This document shows positions 17,850 to 27,757 of a stretch of DNA of 64,000 bases, piece by piece; the stretch's first letter is position 1, and each line of letters begins with the position of its first letter. The notes below the pieces were generated by a model that made no database searches, was not told the origin of the DNA, and worked only from the letters and a program-made list of their open reading frames with translations. The position numbers were made by a program, and so were the translations under genes. The DNA comes from Arthrobacter sp. Bz4 (GTDB lineage Bacteria; Actinomycetota; Actinomycetes; Actinomycetales; Micrococcaceae): NCBI RefSeq assembly GCF_003075455.1, contig NZ_QDAE01000002.1, forward strand, positions 186,001 to 250,000. The letters run 5' to 3'.

Positions 17850-18779
17850 TCAGTCCTTCTTTCCAAGGATTCGGAACTGGATGAGGGACAGGATCACAAT
17901 GGCGAGGAACAGGACGTAGCTCGCCGCTGAGGCGTAGGAATAGTTACCGAACCCAAACTGGTCATACGTGTACATGGCGGTCGAAAGGGTCGCATCGAGC
18001 GGGCCGCCACCAGTCATCACATACGGTTCCTCGAAAAACTGCAGGAACCCGATGCCGGTGATCACTGCCGCGAACAGGATCGGCGGCCGCATAGCGGGAA
18101 GGGTGACATTCCAAAACCGCTGCACGGCGGTTGCCCCGTCCATCATGGCCGCTTCGTGGTGCTCCCGTGGAACTCCCTGCAACCCGGCCAGAAAGATCAC
18201 CATCAGGGTTCCGATATTGCGCCAGACCGCCATGAAAATAAGGGACGGCAGGGCCGTCAACTCATTTTCGAGCCAGTTAGGACCAGCGATGCCGAATACC
18301 CCCAGTAAGCCGTTCAGGAGTCCGTCCGGCTGCAGGATGAACCGCCAGACGATCGCGACCGCAACAATGCTGGTCACTACCGGGGCGTAGAAGCCCACCC
18401 TGAAAAGCGTGCGGAACCGGGTGATCCCGTTGTTGAGCGCCAGCGCCACCAGGAGGGCCACGGTCATGGTGAGTGGCACACCAACCAACACAAACGCTGC
18501 GGTGTTGACCAGGGAGCGGACGAACCGGGTGTCGTTGAACAGGGCGATGTAGTTCTCGAATCCCACGAAATTCACCCCGAACGGGCTTCGCAGGTCCCGG
18601 GTGGTCAGATCAGTGAAGCTCATGGCGAGGGATGCCACGATGGGCCCCGCCATGAAGATCACAAAAAGAATCAGGAACGGCGCAGCGAAACTCCAGGCGA
18701 CGACAGTCTGCCGGCTCCGACGCGAGCGCGGTTTGCGCGACCGCGCCGGAGCTGGTTTTCCCGTTTGGGCGAGTGCCAC
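17850..18779 (-). CDS. Carbohydrate ABC permease (MalF/UgpA type)
   Basis: 309 aa, six membrane helices; the first is VVAWSFAAPFLILFVIFMAG after a basic N-terminus (SRKPRSRRSRQ). The EAA loop is VPREHHEAAMMDGATAVQRF, for docking the shared ATPase. A second segment RTLFRVGFYAPVVTSIVAV is typical of CUT1 sugar permeases. It begins two bases after the binding-protein stop, and the second permease starts right after its stop. No ATPase is encoded here. CUT1 systems commonly borrow an MsiK-type ATPase encoded elsewhere. Confidence 0.94.
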   Translation of the reverse strand: MALAQTGKPAPARSRKPRSRRSRQTVVAWSFAAPFLILFVIFMAGPIVASLAMSFTDLTTRDLRSPFGVNFVGFENYIALFNDTRFVRSLVNTAAFVLVGVPLTMTVALLVALALNNGITRFRTLFRVGFYAPVVTSIVAVAIVWRFILQPDGLLNGLLGVFGIAGPNWLENELTALPSLIFMAVWRNIGTLMVIFLAGLQGVPREHHEAAMMDGATAVQRFWNVTLPAMRPPILFAAVITGIGFLQFFEEPYVMTGGGPLDATLSTAMYTYDQFGFGNYSYASAASYVLFLAIVILSLIQFRILGKKD

Positions 18780-18781
18780 TG

Positions 18782-20053
18782 TTACAGACCTGTCCCTATG
18801 CTTTCGGCCTGTCCCTGAATAGCGGCCAGCGCCTCATCGACTGTGGTGTCGCCGCGGGTGACCTTTTCAAGCTCCTGATCGATGACCGCCGACACCTGAG
18901 CCCAGGTCGGAATGGCGGGCGGTGCCTTGGAGTCCTCGAGCTGATCGGCAAAGACGCTCAGGTTGGGGTCCTCGGCGAAAGTGGGATCGTCGTAGGCAGC
19001 CTGGACGCTGGGCAGCGTGGTCGAAATGTCGTACCAGGCGATCTGCGTTTCGGGTTCACTGAGCCACCTCACGAATTTCCAGCTGGCGTCGCGGTTCTCG
19101 CTGTCATTGAACACAGCAAGGTTGCCGCCGCCGGTGAAACTGGTCCGCGCATCAGTGCCTGGGACCATCGCTACGTCGAACTGGTCGGCGAATCCTTCGC
19201 CGCCCTGCTCTTCAAGGAGACCAACGTGGAAGGGGCCGCTGAAGAAGGAGCCCACCTCACCGGAAATAAACTTCTGTTCAATCTCACCTGTCTCCAGCCG
19301 CACCGGATCTGAGATTCCCTCGGAGAAGAAGCTCGAGTAGTACTCGAATGCTGCCTTCCACTCAGGGGTCTCGAAGGTGAACTCGGAGCCGTCCTCGTTC
19401 ATGATGTCCCCACCCTCCTGCCACACGAACGGTGCCAGGTACTGCCAGGAATCAAAGCCGCCCGGTGGCAGGGAGATGCCTGCCTCGGCGCCCTCCGCCT
19501 GGAGGCCTTCCGTGAAGGTCTTGAACTCGTCCCAGGTGGTTGGCGGTTCAACGCCGGCCGCCTCAGCCATGTCGGTCCGGTAGTAGAGGGCACGCGTGTC
19601 CACGTACCACGGGACCCCGTAGGCCACGTCGTCGACCACTGCCGTGCCCCAGGATCCTTCGAAGAAGTCGCCCTCATCGACGAGACCCTCGGGCGTCGGT
19701 TCCAGAGCCCCGGTTGCCGCAAACTCACCCACCCAGGTGGTGCCCAGCATTGAAATGTCAGGGGTCTCTCCGCCCGCGATGGAAGTGGCGATGCGGTCAT
19801 GCGCGCTCTCCCAAGGGACCGGAGTGACGTTGATGGTTACGTCAGGGTTCTCAGACTCGAAGTCGGCGGCCAACTGGTCGAGAATCTCACCCTCATTGCC
19901 CATCGCCCAGATGGTGACCTCTCCGGTTGCGGGAGCGTCGTCGATGGGGCCACCGCCCTCGGGTCCGGACGCACTTCCCTCTTCGCGTCCGCAGCCTGTC
20001 AGTGCGAGTGCGCCGATGACGGCCACCGCGCTCCATGATCGCCATTGATTCAT
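18782..20053 (-). CDS. Sugar ABC transporter substrate-binding lipoprotein
   Basis: 423 aa from the ATG at 20053, which has GGAGG seven bases upstream. The signal peptide ends in the lipobox ALTGCG (Cys about 21), followed by a Gly/Ser/Glu linker. The mature domain starts TGEVTIWAMGNEGEILDQL and continues in the CUT1 binding-protein style (PVPWESAHDRIATSIAGGET, DISMLGTTWVGEFAATGAL). It captures an oligosaccharide outside the membrane for the two permeases. It is the first gene of the sugar operon. A perfect inverted repeat lies 78 bases upstream, between it and the divergent TetR gene. Confidence 0.94.
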   Translation of the reverse strand: MNQWRSWSAVAVIGALALTGCGREEGSASGPEGGGPIDDAPATGEVTIWAMGNEGEILDQLAADFESENPDVTINVTPVPWESAHDRIATSIAGGETPDISMLGTTWVGEFAATGALEPTPEGLVDEGDFFEGSWGTAVVDDVAYGVPWYVDTRALYYRTDMAEAAGVEPPTTWDEFKTFTEGLQAEGAEAGISLPPGGFDSWQYLAPFVWQEGGDIMNEDGSEFTFETPEWKAAFEYYSSFFSEGISDPVRLETGEIEQKFISGEVGSFFSGPFHVGLLEEQGGEGFADQFDVAMVPGTDARTSFTGGGNLAVFNDSENRDASWKFVRWLSEPETQIAWYDISTTLPSVQAAYDDPTFAEDPNLSVFADQLEDSKAPPAIPTWAQVSAVIDQELEKVTRGDTTVDEALAAIQGQAESIGTGL

Positions 20054-20131
20054 AGTCTTGCCTCCAGTAGGTGTGGTGAACACTCCGCAGGACACGGCTT
20101 TCGCCGTCGGAGTTCGTTGTCAAGCTACCAC

Positions 20132-20157
20132 AAAAACCTTACATGCGGAAGGTTTTT
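20132..20157. promoter_or_regulatory. Operator-like inverted repeat between sugar operon and tetR
   Basis: AAAAACCTT (20132) and AAGGTTTTT (20149) form perfect 9-base arms around ACATGCGG. The same AAACCTT-N8-AAGGTTT design precedes the GH144-like gene. A right-half site, CATGCGATAGGTTTTT, follows at about 20167-20182, next to the tetR start. The likely ligand is the TetR protein encoded 30 bases away. Confidence 0.8.
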
Positions 20158-20186
20158 ATTTCCGGTCATGCGATAGGTTTTTGTCT

Positions 20187-20816
20187 ATGACTATGCCCCC
20201 CGACCGAAAACGCGGCAGTTATGCCAAAGGCCAGGCAAAGCGCCAGGAAATTCTGGACGCTGCGCTTGTGGTCTTCGGGCGCAGCGGATTCCACAGCGGG
20301 TCCCTGCGGGAGATCGCCAAGCGGGTTGCACTCACACCGGCCGGGTTGATGCACCACTTTGCGACGAAGGAAGAACTCTTCACTGAAGTGCTGCGCCAAC
20401 GTGACGAGCGCGTCAAGGATGCTGCCGGCGATGTTGCCGAAGACACCCTGCTACAACAGATGCGCCGGGTGGTCTCCTACAACCAGACCACCCCGGGGCT
20501 CACCTCGTTGTACACGGTGATTGCGGCCGAAGCCACCAACGCAGACCATCCGGCTCACGAGTATTTTGCTGCCCGGTACGCCGATCGGGCACAGCAGACG
20601 GCGAAGATCCTCGCCGACGCACAGCGCGATGGCCTGGTGCGTAGTGACCTCGACGTCCACCATGCGTCGCGGTTAATCGCTGCGGTGATGGATGGCCTGC
20701 AGCAACAGTGGCTGCTCGATGACACCGTCGACATGACCGCGGTCTTCGACGAGTTTGTCAGGGGATACTTTCTGATTCCGGCACCCGCTGGGGTGCCGGA
20801 ATCAGAAGAGCGCTAG
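20187..20816 (+). CDS. TetR family regulator of the sugar island
   Basis: 209 aa from the ATG at 20187; a second ATG at 20193 is also possible. The HTH (about 17-62) reads KRQEILDAALVVFGRSGFHS, GSLREIAKRVALTPAGLMHH and FATKEELF. The C-terminal ligand domain is of the TetR_C_6/BetI-like sort (LTSLYTVIAAEATNADHPAH). It is divergent from the sugar operon and overlaps the 3' end of the GH144-like gene by four bases. Matching operators before both neighbours indicate that it represses both units and probably itself. The inducer is likely a sugar released by the hydrolases (inference). Confidence 0.92.
   Translation: MTMPPDRKRGSYAKGQAKRQEILDAALVVFGRSGFHSGSLREIAKRVALTPAGLMHHFATKEELFTEVLRQRDERVKDAAGDVAEDTLLQQMRRVVSYNQTTPGLTSLYTVIAAEATNADHPAHEYFAARYADRAQQTAKILADAQRDGLVRSDLDVHHASRLIAAVMDGLQQQWLLDDTVDMTAVFDEFVRGYFLIPAPAGVPESEER
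20772..20805. terminator. Perfect 15-bp hairpin in the tetR 3' codons
   Basis: CTGATTCCGGCACCC (20772) and GGGTGCCGGAATCAG (20791) pair perfectly around GCTG. On the plus strand TTTT follows at 20817 after the tetR stop. It sits in coding sequence and just beyond the stop of the converging GH144-like gene, so it could serve as a bidirectional terminator. Confidence 0.65.
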
Positions 20817-22417
20817 TTTTCGCCGAGGTTGGTGCCAAAGATTTGAGCCTCGACCAGCGGCCGGACAGCCTTCTCGAAGCCACGGTCTACAAAGTAGTCC
20901 TTCAGCCTGTCCTTTTTCTGCTCATTGAGGATCGCACCCATGATCATTGACTGGTCCAGGCTGAGATAGCGCTCGGCTGCGGTGCCACTGCCCACCGCGA
21001 CCGAGTCATAGAATCCGCCGGGCCCGTAGGCGCCGAGATTGTTCTTGATGCCATCGAGGTTTTCCAGTACCGCCGTGCGATCGTACGGTAGGGCGAGGAA
21101 TGCCGCGTGCGGCGTCACGACCCCGTCGCCAAATTCTGGCTCCGGGTTCGCGGCTTCCCGGCAGCCCTCGTACCCCTTGTCGACGTCGGTGCTCTCGACG
21201 TCGCTCGCGTAGCCGGTGCTGCTGATTCCGATCTCCTCGACCCCGTACTCGCGGTAGGAGGCGAACGGATCACTGGCGGGCGAGAAACCCCAGTACCCAT
21301 AGCCGGCCTCCTCCAGGCCATGCTCAATGTGAGCCCGCACTGTCGCTGCATGGTTCGGCGCCCAGGAACGCTCGCCCCAGTCCGCCTCGGGGACGAAGAG
21401 GTCGGGCATCAGGGCTTCGAACATACTTCCGCCCCACGCCGGGACAAGTTGCATGCCGCGGTAGGAATATACCCCCTCAAAGACACTCACGCCAAGGTAT
21501 TCACGGGTCTCACCGGTCGGCTTCTGCTCCTGCCAACCGAAGTCGCAGCCCCGATCCGGCATGGTGCGATAGGTCCCATAGTAGGCGGACGGCGGAATCT
21601 GGCCGTTGGCAATACCGAGATAGGTGGCTATGCGCGCCTCACTCACCGATGTGTCGTACCAGTGGCACGTGTAATAGACGTCGGGACCCTCGTCACCGTA
21701 GTTGTCGGGAACCGCACACCCGTCCCCGGGCGGCGCATCCCAAAACCCACCGCGGTTGAGGCTGACGCCCTCCCGGGCATTGAGGTCGTGATAAAAGCCG
21801 AAATCCATGCTGTCATAAAGTGCATCGGCCTGCCTGGCGAGGCGTGGTTCGGCCTCGGCCACCACCCTGAGTGCTGCGGCGAGCCAGCCGTTATCAACGG
21901 TGCTCAGGAATGGGTGAACGACGTCGCCGCTATCCGGCCAGGTCGTCAGCTTGCTGCCGTCGGTGGGTGAGTACCAGTTGTAGTACATCCCGCTAGGCTC
22001 GTGCACTTCGAGGGTTTCAAGGGTGTCGAGGGTGGTTGCCAGCCGGGCACTCGCCTCCTTCCGATCAATGATCTTGAGATCCCGGGCCGCAATGGTCGAC
22101 CACAGATAGCCACCAATGTTCGTGGGGCTCGTGTACTCGCTTGGCGTGGTGAGATCGCCCTCGATATTGTCGGCGGGCAGTCCGGTCGCATCATCGGTCA
22201 TCGCTGCGAGTGACAGCCAGGTGTCGGCGGCGTACTGATTCAACGGGTCGGCTTTTTTGCCCACATCGGGTCCACCTGCAGGGCCGGCGACAGCGGCCGA
22301 GGGAACAACGAGGGACAGGACCGCTGCGGTTACTCCCGCCGCGAGTGCCGCCCTACGTCTGACTTTGGGACTGGGGTCAAGCTGGTTGCGGTGGCTGGGC
22401 TGCATGGGCATTGGCAT
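20813..22417 (-). CDS. Secreted glycoamylase-fold hydrolase (GH144-like)
   Basis: 534 aa from the ATG at 22417, with AAGGAG upstream. A basic start and hydrophobic run (AALAAGVTAAVLSLVVPSAA, then VAG) form a signal peptide. The mature part matches the PF10091 glycoamylase domain: STVDNGWLAAALRVVAEAEP, AWGGSMFEALMPDLFVPE, YGYWGFSPASDPF, EEIGISSTGY and GVVTPHAAFLALPY. Members include GH144 endo-beta-1,2-glucanases and sophorose-releasing relatives; activity here is inferred. A perfect operator lies 41 bases upstream. It converges with tetR, sharing four bases. GH144 versus another PF10091 class cannot be settled without alignment. Confidence 0.75.
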   Translation of the reverse strand: MPMPMQPSHRNQLDPSPKVRRRAALAAGVTAAVLSLVVPSAAVAGPAGGPDVGKKADPLNQYAADTWLSLAAMTDDATGLPADNIEGDLTTPSEYTSPTNIGGYLWSTIAARDLKIIDRKEASARLATTLDTLETLEVHEPSGMYYNWYSPTDGSKLTTWPDSGDVVHPFLSTVDNGWLAAALRVVAEAEPRLARQADALYDSMDFGFYHDLNAREGVSLNRGGFWDAPPGDGCAVPDNYGDEGPDVYYTCHWYDTSVSEARIATYLGIANGQIPPSAYYGTYRTMPDRGCDFGWQEQKPTGETREYLGVSVFEGVYSYRGMQLVPAWGGSMFEALMPDLFVPEADWGERSWAPNHAATVRAHIEHGLEEAGYGYWGFSPASDPFASYREYGVEEIGISSTGYASDVESTDVDKGYEGCREAANPEPEFGDGVVTPHAAFLALPYDRTAVLENLDGIKNNLGAYGPGGFYDSVAVGSGTAAERYLSLDQSMIMGAILNEQKKDRLKDYFVDRGFEKAVRPLVEAQIFGTNLGEN

Positions 22418-22457
22418 GGGAACTCCTTCGTTCATCCGATGAGGAACAGGGTTCCAT

Positions 22458-22483
22458 AGAAACCTTACACGCGCAAGGTTTCT
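22458..22483. promoter_or_regulatory. Operator-like inverted repeat upstream of the GH144-like gene
   Basis: AGAAACCTT (22458) and AAGGTTTCT (22475) are perfect 9-base arms around ACACGCGC. The seven inner bases of each arm and the 8-base spacer length match the element at 20132, 2.3 kb away. It lies 41 bases upstream of the start codon, where repressor binding would block transcription. Confidence 0.8.
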
Positions 22484-22523
22484 GCGTGGCTCTGCCGTTT
22501 TCCGGTCAGGAACGGCCGCGCGG

Positions 22524-22557
22524 GTCAGGTTGGCCGGTTGCAATCGGCCAACCTGAC
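22524..22557. repeat. Long nested palindrome, copy 3 (degenerate outer arms)
   Basis: GTCAGGTTGGCCG (22524) pairs with CGGCCAACCTGAC (22545) around GTTGCAAT. The outer arms of copies 1 and 2 survive only as GGAACGGCC (22509) and GGGCCTTTTC (22563). It lies downstream of the metF-like gene and upstream of the GH144-like operator. Confidence 0.8.
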
Positions 22558-22644
22558 GCCGAGGGCCTTTTCTGGATCGGGTCACCGGTGATCAGCCGTG
22601 GGTCAGGTCGCTGGCGGACCGCCTCCCGGTGGGATAGGCAGTGG

Positions 22645-23457
22645 TCAGCCGACGGTGAAGATCCGACTGATCGGCGCAAGGTTGTTGAAGCTGTAAACGT
22701 GGAGGCCCGCGAAACCACCCGAGTCGAGGACTGACCGGACCAGCGGCGAGGGGTCGTACGACGACGGCGCCAGCACGCTGCGCACGAGCGACCCACCCCC
22801 GGTGCCGGTCAGGGACCGCCTGGCAAACTTCAGCGATGGACCTACACCGATGCGTGCGGCGAGTGAGATCAGCCTGGCACGGCCAACGGCGCCCGGCACC
22901 CCAGCCCAGAGAGGCAGGGTAATTCCAGCGGTGCGCAGCTCGGCCACATAGGCTGCGAGTACTGGTCCGGAGAAGCAAAGCTGAGTGACCGCCCAGGAAC
23001 ATAGCTCCTGTTTGGCCAGCAGCAAATCGGTGAGCTCCCCGGCCGATGCTCCCGGCCTGCCCTCCGGGTAGGCGGCAGCTCCCAGGACGAAGGACCCGCC
23101 GCCGATCGAGGCGATGTCCTCCATCAGGGCCCCGCTCCAGGCATAGGGGCCCGCGGCCGAGCCGCCGTCGCCCGCTATCACGAAGATGTCAGAAACGCCG
23201 GCCGCCTGCAGCCGGCTCAGGAAGCCAGTGAGCTGCCCGCGCGACGCGATGGATCGGGCCGCCAGGTGCGGGACGGCCTGATACCCGAGGCCGGCCAGGC
23301 GCACGGCAAGATCTACAGTTTCCTCGGCTCCGTGGTGCGGGAGGCAGGTGATCGTCACCACCGCGGGCGGCGGCAGGTGTTCCTTGAGCGCCTCGACGAC
23401 CCCGCTACCCGGGATGATTTCCACCCGGAGCGGAAGACCCCCAGGGTGGTCAACCAT
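22645..23457 (-). CDS. Methylenetetrahydrofolate reductase-like protein
   Basis: 270 aa, a little shorter than standard MetF (about 290-300). EIIPGSGVVEAL, VVTITCLPHHGAEETVDLAV, GYQAVPHLAAR, SDIFVIAGDG and ALCSWAVTQLCFSGPVLA-like segments follow the MetF TIM-barrel order. MetF reduces 5,10-methylene-THF to 5-methyl-THF with FADH2. It is the last gene of the glycine operon, three bases after the sdaA start side, so it would draw on methylene-THF made by GcvT and GlyA. The divergence suggests either a true MetF or one of the short MetF-like paralogues. Confidence 0.8.
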   Translation of the reverse strand: MVDHPGGLPLRVEIIPGSGVVEALKEHLPPPAVVTITCLPHHGAEETVDLAVRLAGLGYQAVPHLAARSIASRGQLTGFLSRLQAAGVSDIFVIAGDGGSAAGPYAWSGALMEDIASIGGGSFVLGAAAYPEGRPGASAGELTDLLLAKQELCSWAVTQLCFSGPVLAAYVAELRTAGITLPLWAGVPGAVGRARLISLAARIGVGPSLKFARRSLTGTGGGSLVRSVLAPSSYDPSPLVRSVLDSGGFAGLHVYSFNNLAPISRIFTVG

Positions 23458-23460
23458 GGT

Positions 23461-24834
23461 TCAGCACTCCACCACGTTCAGCGCCAGGCCCCCGCGGGCT
23501 GTTTCCTTGTACTTGTCCATCATGTCGGCGCCGGTGTCCCGCATCGTCTTGATCGCGACGTCGAGCGAAACGTGGTGCTTGCCATCGCCCCGGACCGCCA
23601 TCCGGGCCGCAGTGATGGCCTTCATGGCGCCGACCGCATTGCGTTCAATGCACGGGATCTGCACCAGACCGCCCACCGGGTCGCAGGTCAGGCCCAGGTT
23701 GTGTTCGATGCCAATCTCGGCAGCGTTCTCCACCTGCTCAGGGGTCCCGCCGAGCGCCTCAGCCAGTGCGCCGGCAGCCATCGCGCAAGCCGACCCCACT
23801 TCGCCCTGACAGCCGACCTCGGCACCGGAAATGGAGGCGTTCCGCTTGAACAGGGCACCAACGGCTGTCGCCGCGAGCAGGAACCGGACGACGCCGTCGT
23901 CGTTGGCTCCCGGAACGAAGTCCACATAATATTTCAGGACCGCAGGGATGATCCCCGCGGCACCGTTGGTCGGTGCCGTGACCACACGGCCACCAGCCGC
24001 GTTTTCCTCATTGACGGCGAGTGCAAAGAGCGTGACCCACTCCATGGTGCTCAACTTGTCGTTGGGATCCTCGGCTTTTTGCTGCAGCCTGAGCTGGGTG
24101 GCTGCCCGACGTCGGACGTTCAACCCGCCGGGCAGGATTCCGTCGGTGGTGGATCCGCGGCGGATGGTGTCCTGCATGACGTCCCAGATTTCGAGCAGGC
24201 CGGCACGCACCTCGGCTTCGGTGCGCCAGGACAACTCGTTGGCCATCACGATCTCGGAGAACGATTTGCCGGTCGCGGCGCAGACCTCAAGGAGCTGTTC
24301 GCCGGTATCAAAGGGGTGCTGCACCGGGGCGGTCGCCTCGGCGGCGGGGTCCGCGCCGATCTGGTCCTCGTCCAGCACAAACCCGCCGCCCACCGAGAAG
24401 TAGTCCCGGACCAGCAGTTCCGACCCATCGGCTCCGTAGGCGTGGAACCGCATGCCATTGGTGTGGAAGTCCAGCCGCTTCCGGCGATGCATGATCAGGT
24501 CGACTTCCGGATCGAAGTCAATCTCACGCCGCCCAGCGAACCGCAGCCGGCGGGTCTCACCCACCTCATCCACGCGTGGACCGGCCGTGATGGGGTCAAC
24601 CAGTTGCGGCTGCTCACCCTCCAGGCCCAGGATTACCGCCTTGACGGTGCCGTGCCCGTGACCGGTTACCCCCAGCGACCCGAACAGTTCCACCTCGACC
24701 CGCTGCACCGCATCCACCATACCCCGCTGCTCCACCAGCTCCGTGTAAAGGAATGCAGCCGTCATCGGCCCCCCGGTGTGGGAGCTGGAGGGGCCGATTC
24801 CAATTTTGAACAAGTCAAAGGCGCTAATAGGCAT
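23461..24834 (-). CDS. sdaA: L-serine ammonia-lyase (iron-sulfur type)
   Basis: 457 aa single-chain enzyme with the beta domain first ([35 protein letters not shown]) and the alpha domain after. Cysteines in [19 protein letters not shown] and [14 protein letters not shown] are placed as the [4Fe-4S] ligands of this family. It deaminates L-serine to pyruvate and ammonia. Lying eight bases after glyA, it completes a glycine-to-serine-to-pyruvate route in one operon. A glycine-cleavage operon with serine dehydratase fits disposal or catabolic use of glycine. Confidence 0.96.
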   Translation of the reverse strand: MPISAFDLFKIGIGPSSSHTGGPMTAAFLYTELVEQRGMVDAVQRVEVELFGSLGVTGHGHGTVKAVILGLEGEQPQLVDPITAGPRVDEVGETRRLRFAGRREIDFDPEVDLIMHRRKRLDFHTNGMRFHAYGADGSELLVRDYFSVGGGFVLDEDQIGADPAAEATAPVQHPFDTGEQLLEVCAATGKSFSEIVMANELSWRTEAEVRAGLLEIWDVMQDTIRRGSTTDGILPGGLNVRRRAATQLRLQQKAEDPNDKLSTMEWVTLFALAVNEENAAGGRVVTAPTNGAAGIIPAVLKYYVDFVPGANDDGVVRFLLAATAVGALFKRNASISGAEVGCQGEVGSACAMAAGALAEALGGTPEQVENAAEIGIEHNLGLTCDPVGGLVQIPCIERNAVGAMKAITAARMAVRGDGKHHVSLDVAIKTMRDTGADMMDKYKETARGGLALNVVEC

Positions 24835-24842
24835 GGGGTTCC

Positions 24843-26167
<1,325 letters not shown>

Positions 26168-26171
<4 letters not shown>

Positions 26172-26551
26172 GCGTCTATCCCGTTCTTCGTGGCGTATTC
26201 CTCGGCGGACAGCAGGGGGCCCTCGCTGGCGACGGTGACCTTGAACAACCAGCCAGCTCCGTAGGGATCCTCGTTCAGAATGCCCGGGTTGTCGACGGCG
26301 TCCTGGTTGATCTCGGTGACCTCTCCCGTCACGGGAGCGTAAAGGTCGGAGACGGATTTGGTCGACTCAACTTCGCCGCAACTTTCGCCAGCGGTCACCG
26401 TGTCGCCCACCTCGGGGAGGCTGACATAGACAACGTCGCCGAGCGCGTCGGCGGCGATGGCTGACACGCCGACGGTGGCCGCGCCGTCTGCTGGGGTGTG
26501 GATCCATTCGTGCTCGGCTGAGTAGCGGAGACCTGATTTAATGATGCTCAC
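26168..26551 (-). CDS. gcvH: Glycine cleavage system H protein
   Basis: 127 aa lipoyl carrier. The lipoylated lysine lies in [20 protein letters not shown] (about 68). [20 protein letters not shown] and [11 protein letters not shown] are typical H-protein segments. It shuttles the aminomethyl group from GcvP to GcvT and is reoxidised by lipoamide dehydrogenase, which is not encoded here. Third gene of the operon, translationally coupled to glyA. Confidence 0.98.
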
Positions 26552-26586
26552 GTGGGTATATACCTTTCAGGGTATGTAAAGTCTGG

Positions 26587-27693
26587 CTATTTTTGGCGGC
26601 GGTAGAACGGCGTGGCAACCACCGTGAACGGTTCTGGCTTCCCTCGGAGATCAACCTGTACCTCGGTGCCCGGCTCGGCCAGTTCGGTCTTCACATAAGC
26701 CATCGCCACAGGGTAGCCAAGGGTGGGGCTGGGCAGGCCCGACGTCACGGTCCCCACGACCGAGCCGTCGACGACGACGTCGTACCCGGCGCGGGCCGAC
26801 CGGCGTCCGGCGCCCTGCAGACCGACCAGTTTCCGTTCCAGCGTGGCTTCTTTAAGAGGCTCCAGCACCGACCTCCCGACGAAGTCCTCGGTCTTTTTGA
26901 GGCTGACCACTCCGCCGAGTCCTGCTTCGAACGGGTTGGTGTCCAGGCCGAGCTCGTTGCCGTAGAGCGGCATGCCCGCTTCCAGGCGTAGCGAATCCCG
27001 TGAGGCGAGACCGCAGGGTGCCAGCTGATGCTGGGCTCCGGCCGCGGCGACCGCTTTCCACAGCTGTACTGCCTCGGGGTTGCCGATGAATAGTTCGAAG
27101 CCGTCTTCGCCGGTGTATCCGGTGCGGGCCAGGAGGACCTGCAGACCCGCCAGCTCCACCTCGACGGCCGCGTAATACAACAGGTCAGTGATCAGTTGAC
27201 GTGACCCAGTAGCGGCGATCTCCAGCAGGATTGCTTCGGCTGCGGGACCCTGAACGGCAATCAGTGCCGTGCTCTCGGAAACGTCCTCCACTGTCACATC
27301 GAAGGTGGCGGCCCGTTCCTGCAGGGCGGCAGCGACCGTGTCGGCGTTGCTGGCGTTGGGAACCACGAGGTACCGGTCGTCTGCCCGACGGTAGACGATC
27401 AGGTCATCGATCACGCCACCATCCTCGGTGCAGATCAGCGAGTACTTGGCTTTGCCGACGGCGATGGCGGCGAAGTTGCCCACCAGCGCATAGTTCAGGA
27501 ACTCGGCGGCCTGTGCTCCCGAGACCCAGATTTCGCCCATGTGGGAGAGGTCGAAAAGTCCTGCGGCGCGCCGGACCGTGTGGTGTTCCTCGAGCTCGCT
27601 GCGGTACTTCAGGGGCATCTGCCAGCCACCGAAGTCGGTGAAACTGGCTCCGAGCAATTCATGTTCGGCGTACAGGGCTGTCTGCTTGGTCAT
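26587..27693 (-). CDS. gcvT: Aminomethyltransferase (glycine cleavage T protein)
   Basis: 368 aa. FTDFGGWQMPLKYRSELEEH and GLFDLSHMGEIWVSG at the N-terminus, ALIAVQGPAAE in the middle and RTGYTGEDGFELF (about 190) are GcvT signatures. The C-terminal barrel runs from about 285. It transfers the methylene group from H protein to THF and releases ammonia. Second gene of the operon, 64 bases after gcvP and 35 before gcvH. Confidence 0.98.
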   Translation of the reverse strand: MTKQTALYAEHELLGASFTDFGGWQMPLKYRSELEEHHTVRRAAGLFDLSHMGEIWVSGAQAAEFLNYALVGNFAAIAVGKAKYSLICTEDGGVIDDLIVYRRADDRYLVVPNASNADTVAAALQERAATFDVTVEDVSESTALIAVQGPAAEAILLEIAATGSRQLITDLLYYAAVEVELAGLQVLLARTGYTGEDGFELFIGNPEAVQLWKAVAAAGAQHQLAPCGLASRDSLRLEAGMPLYGNELGLDTNPFEAGLGGVVSLKKTEDFVGRSVLEPLKEATLERKLVGLQGAGRRSARAGYDVVVDGSVVGTVTSGLPSPTLGYPVAMAYVKTELAEPGTEVQVDLRGKPEPFTVVATPFYRRQK

Positions 27694-27757
27694 GGTGATC
27701 CTTCCAATCGAGCGTGTGGGTCAACCCGGACAGCCGGCGGCTGCGCGGGGACTAGCT

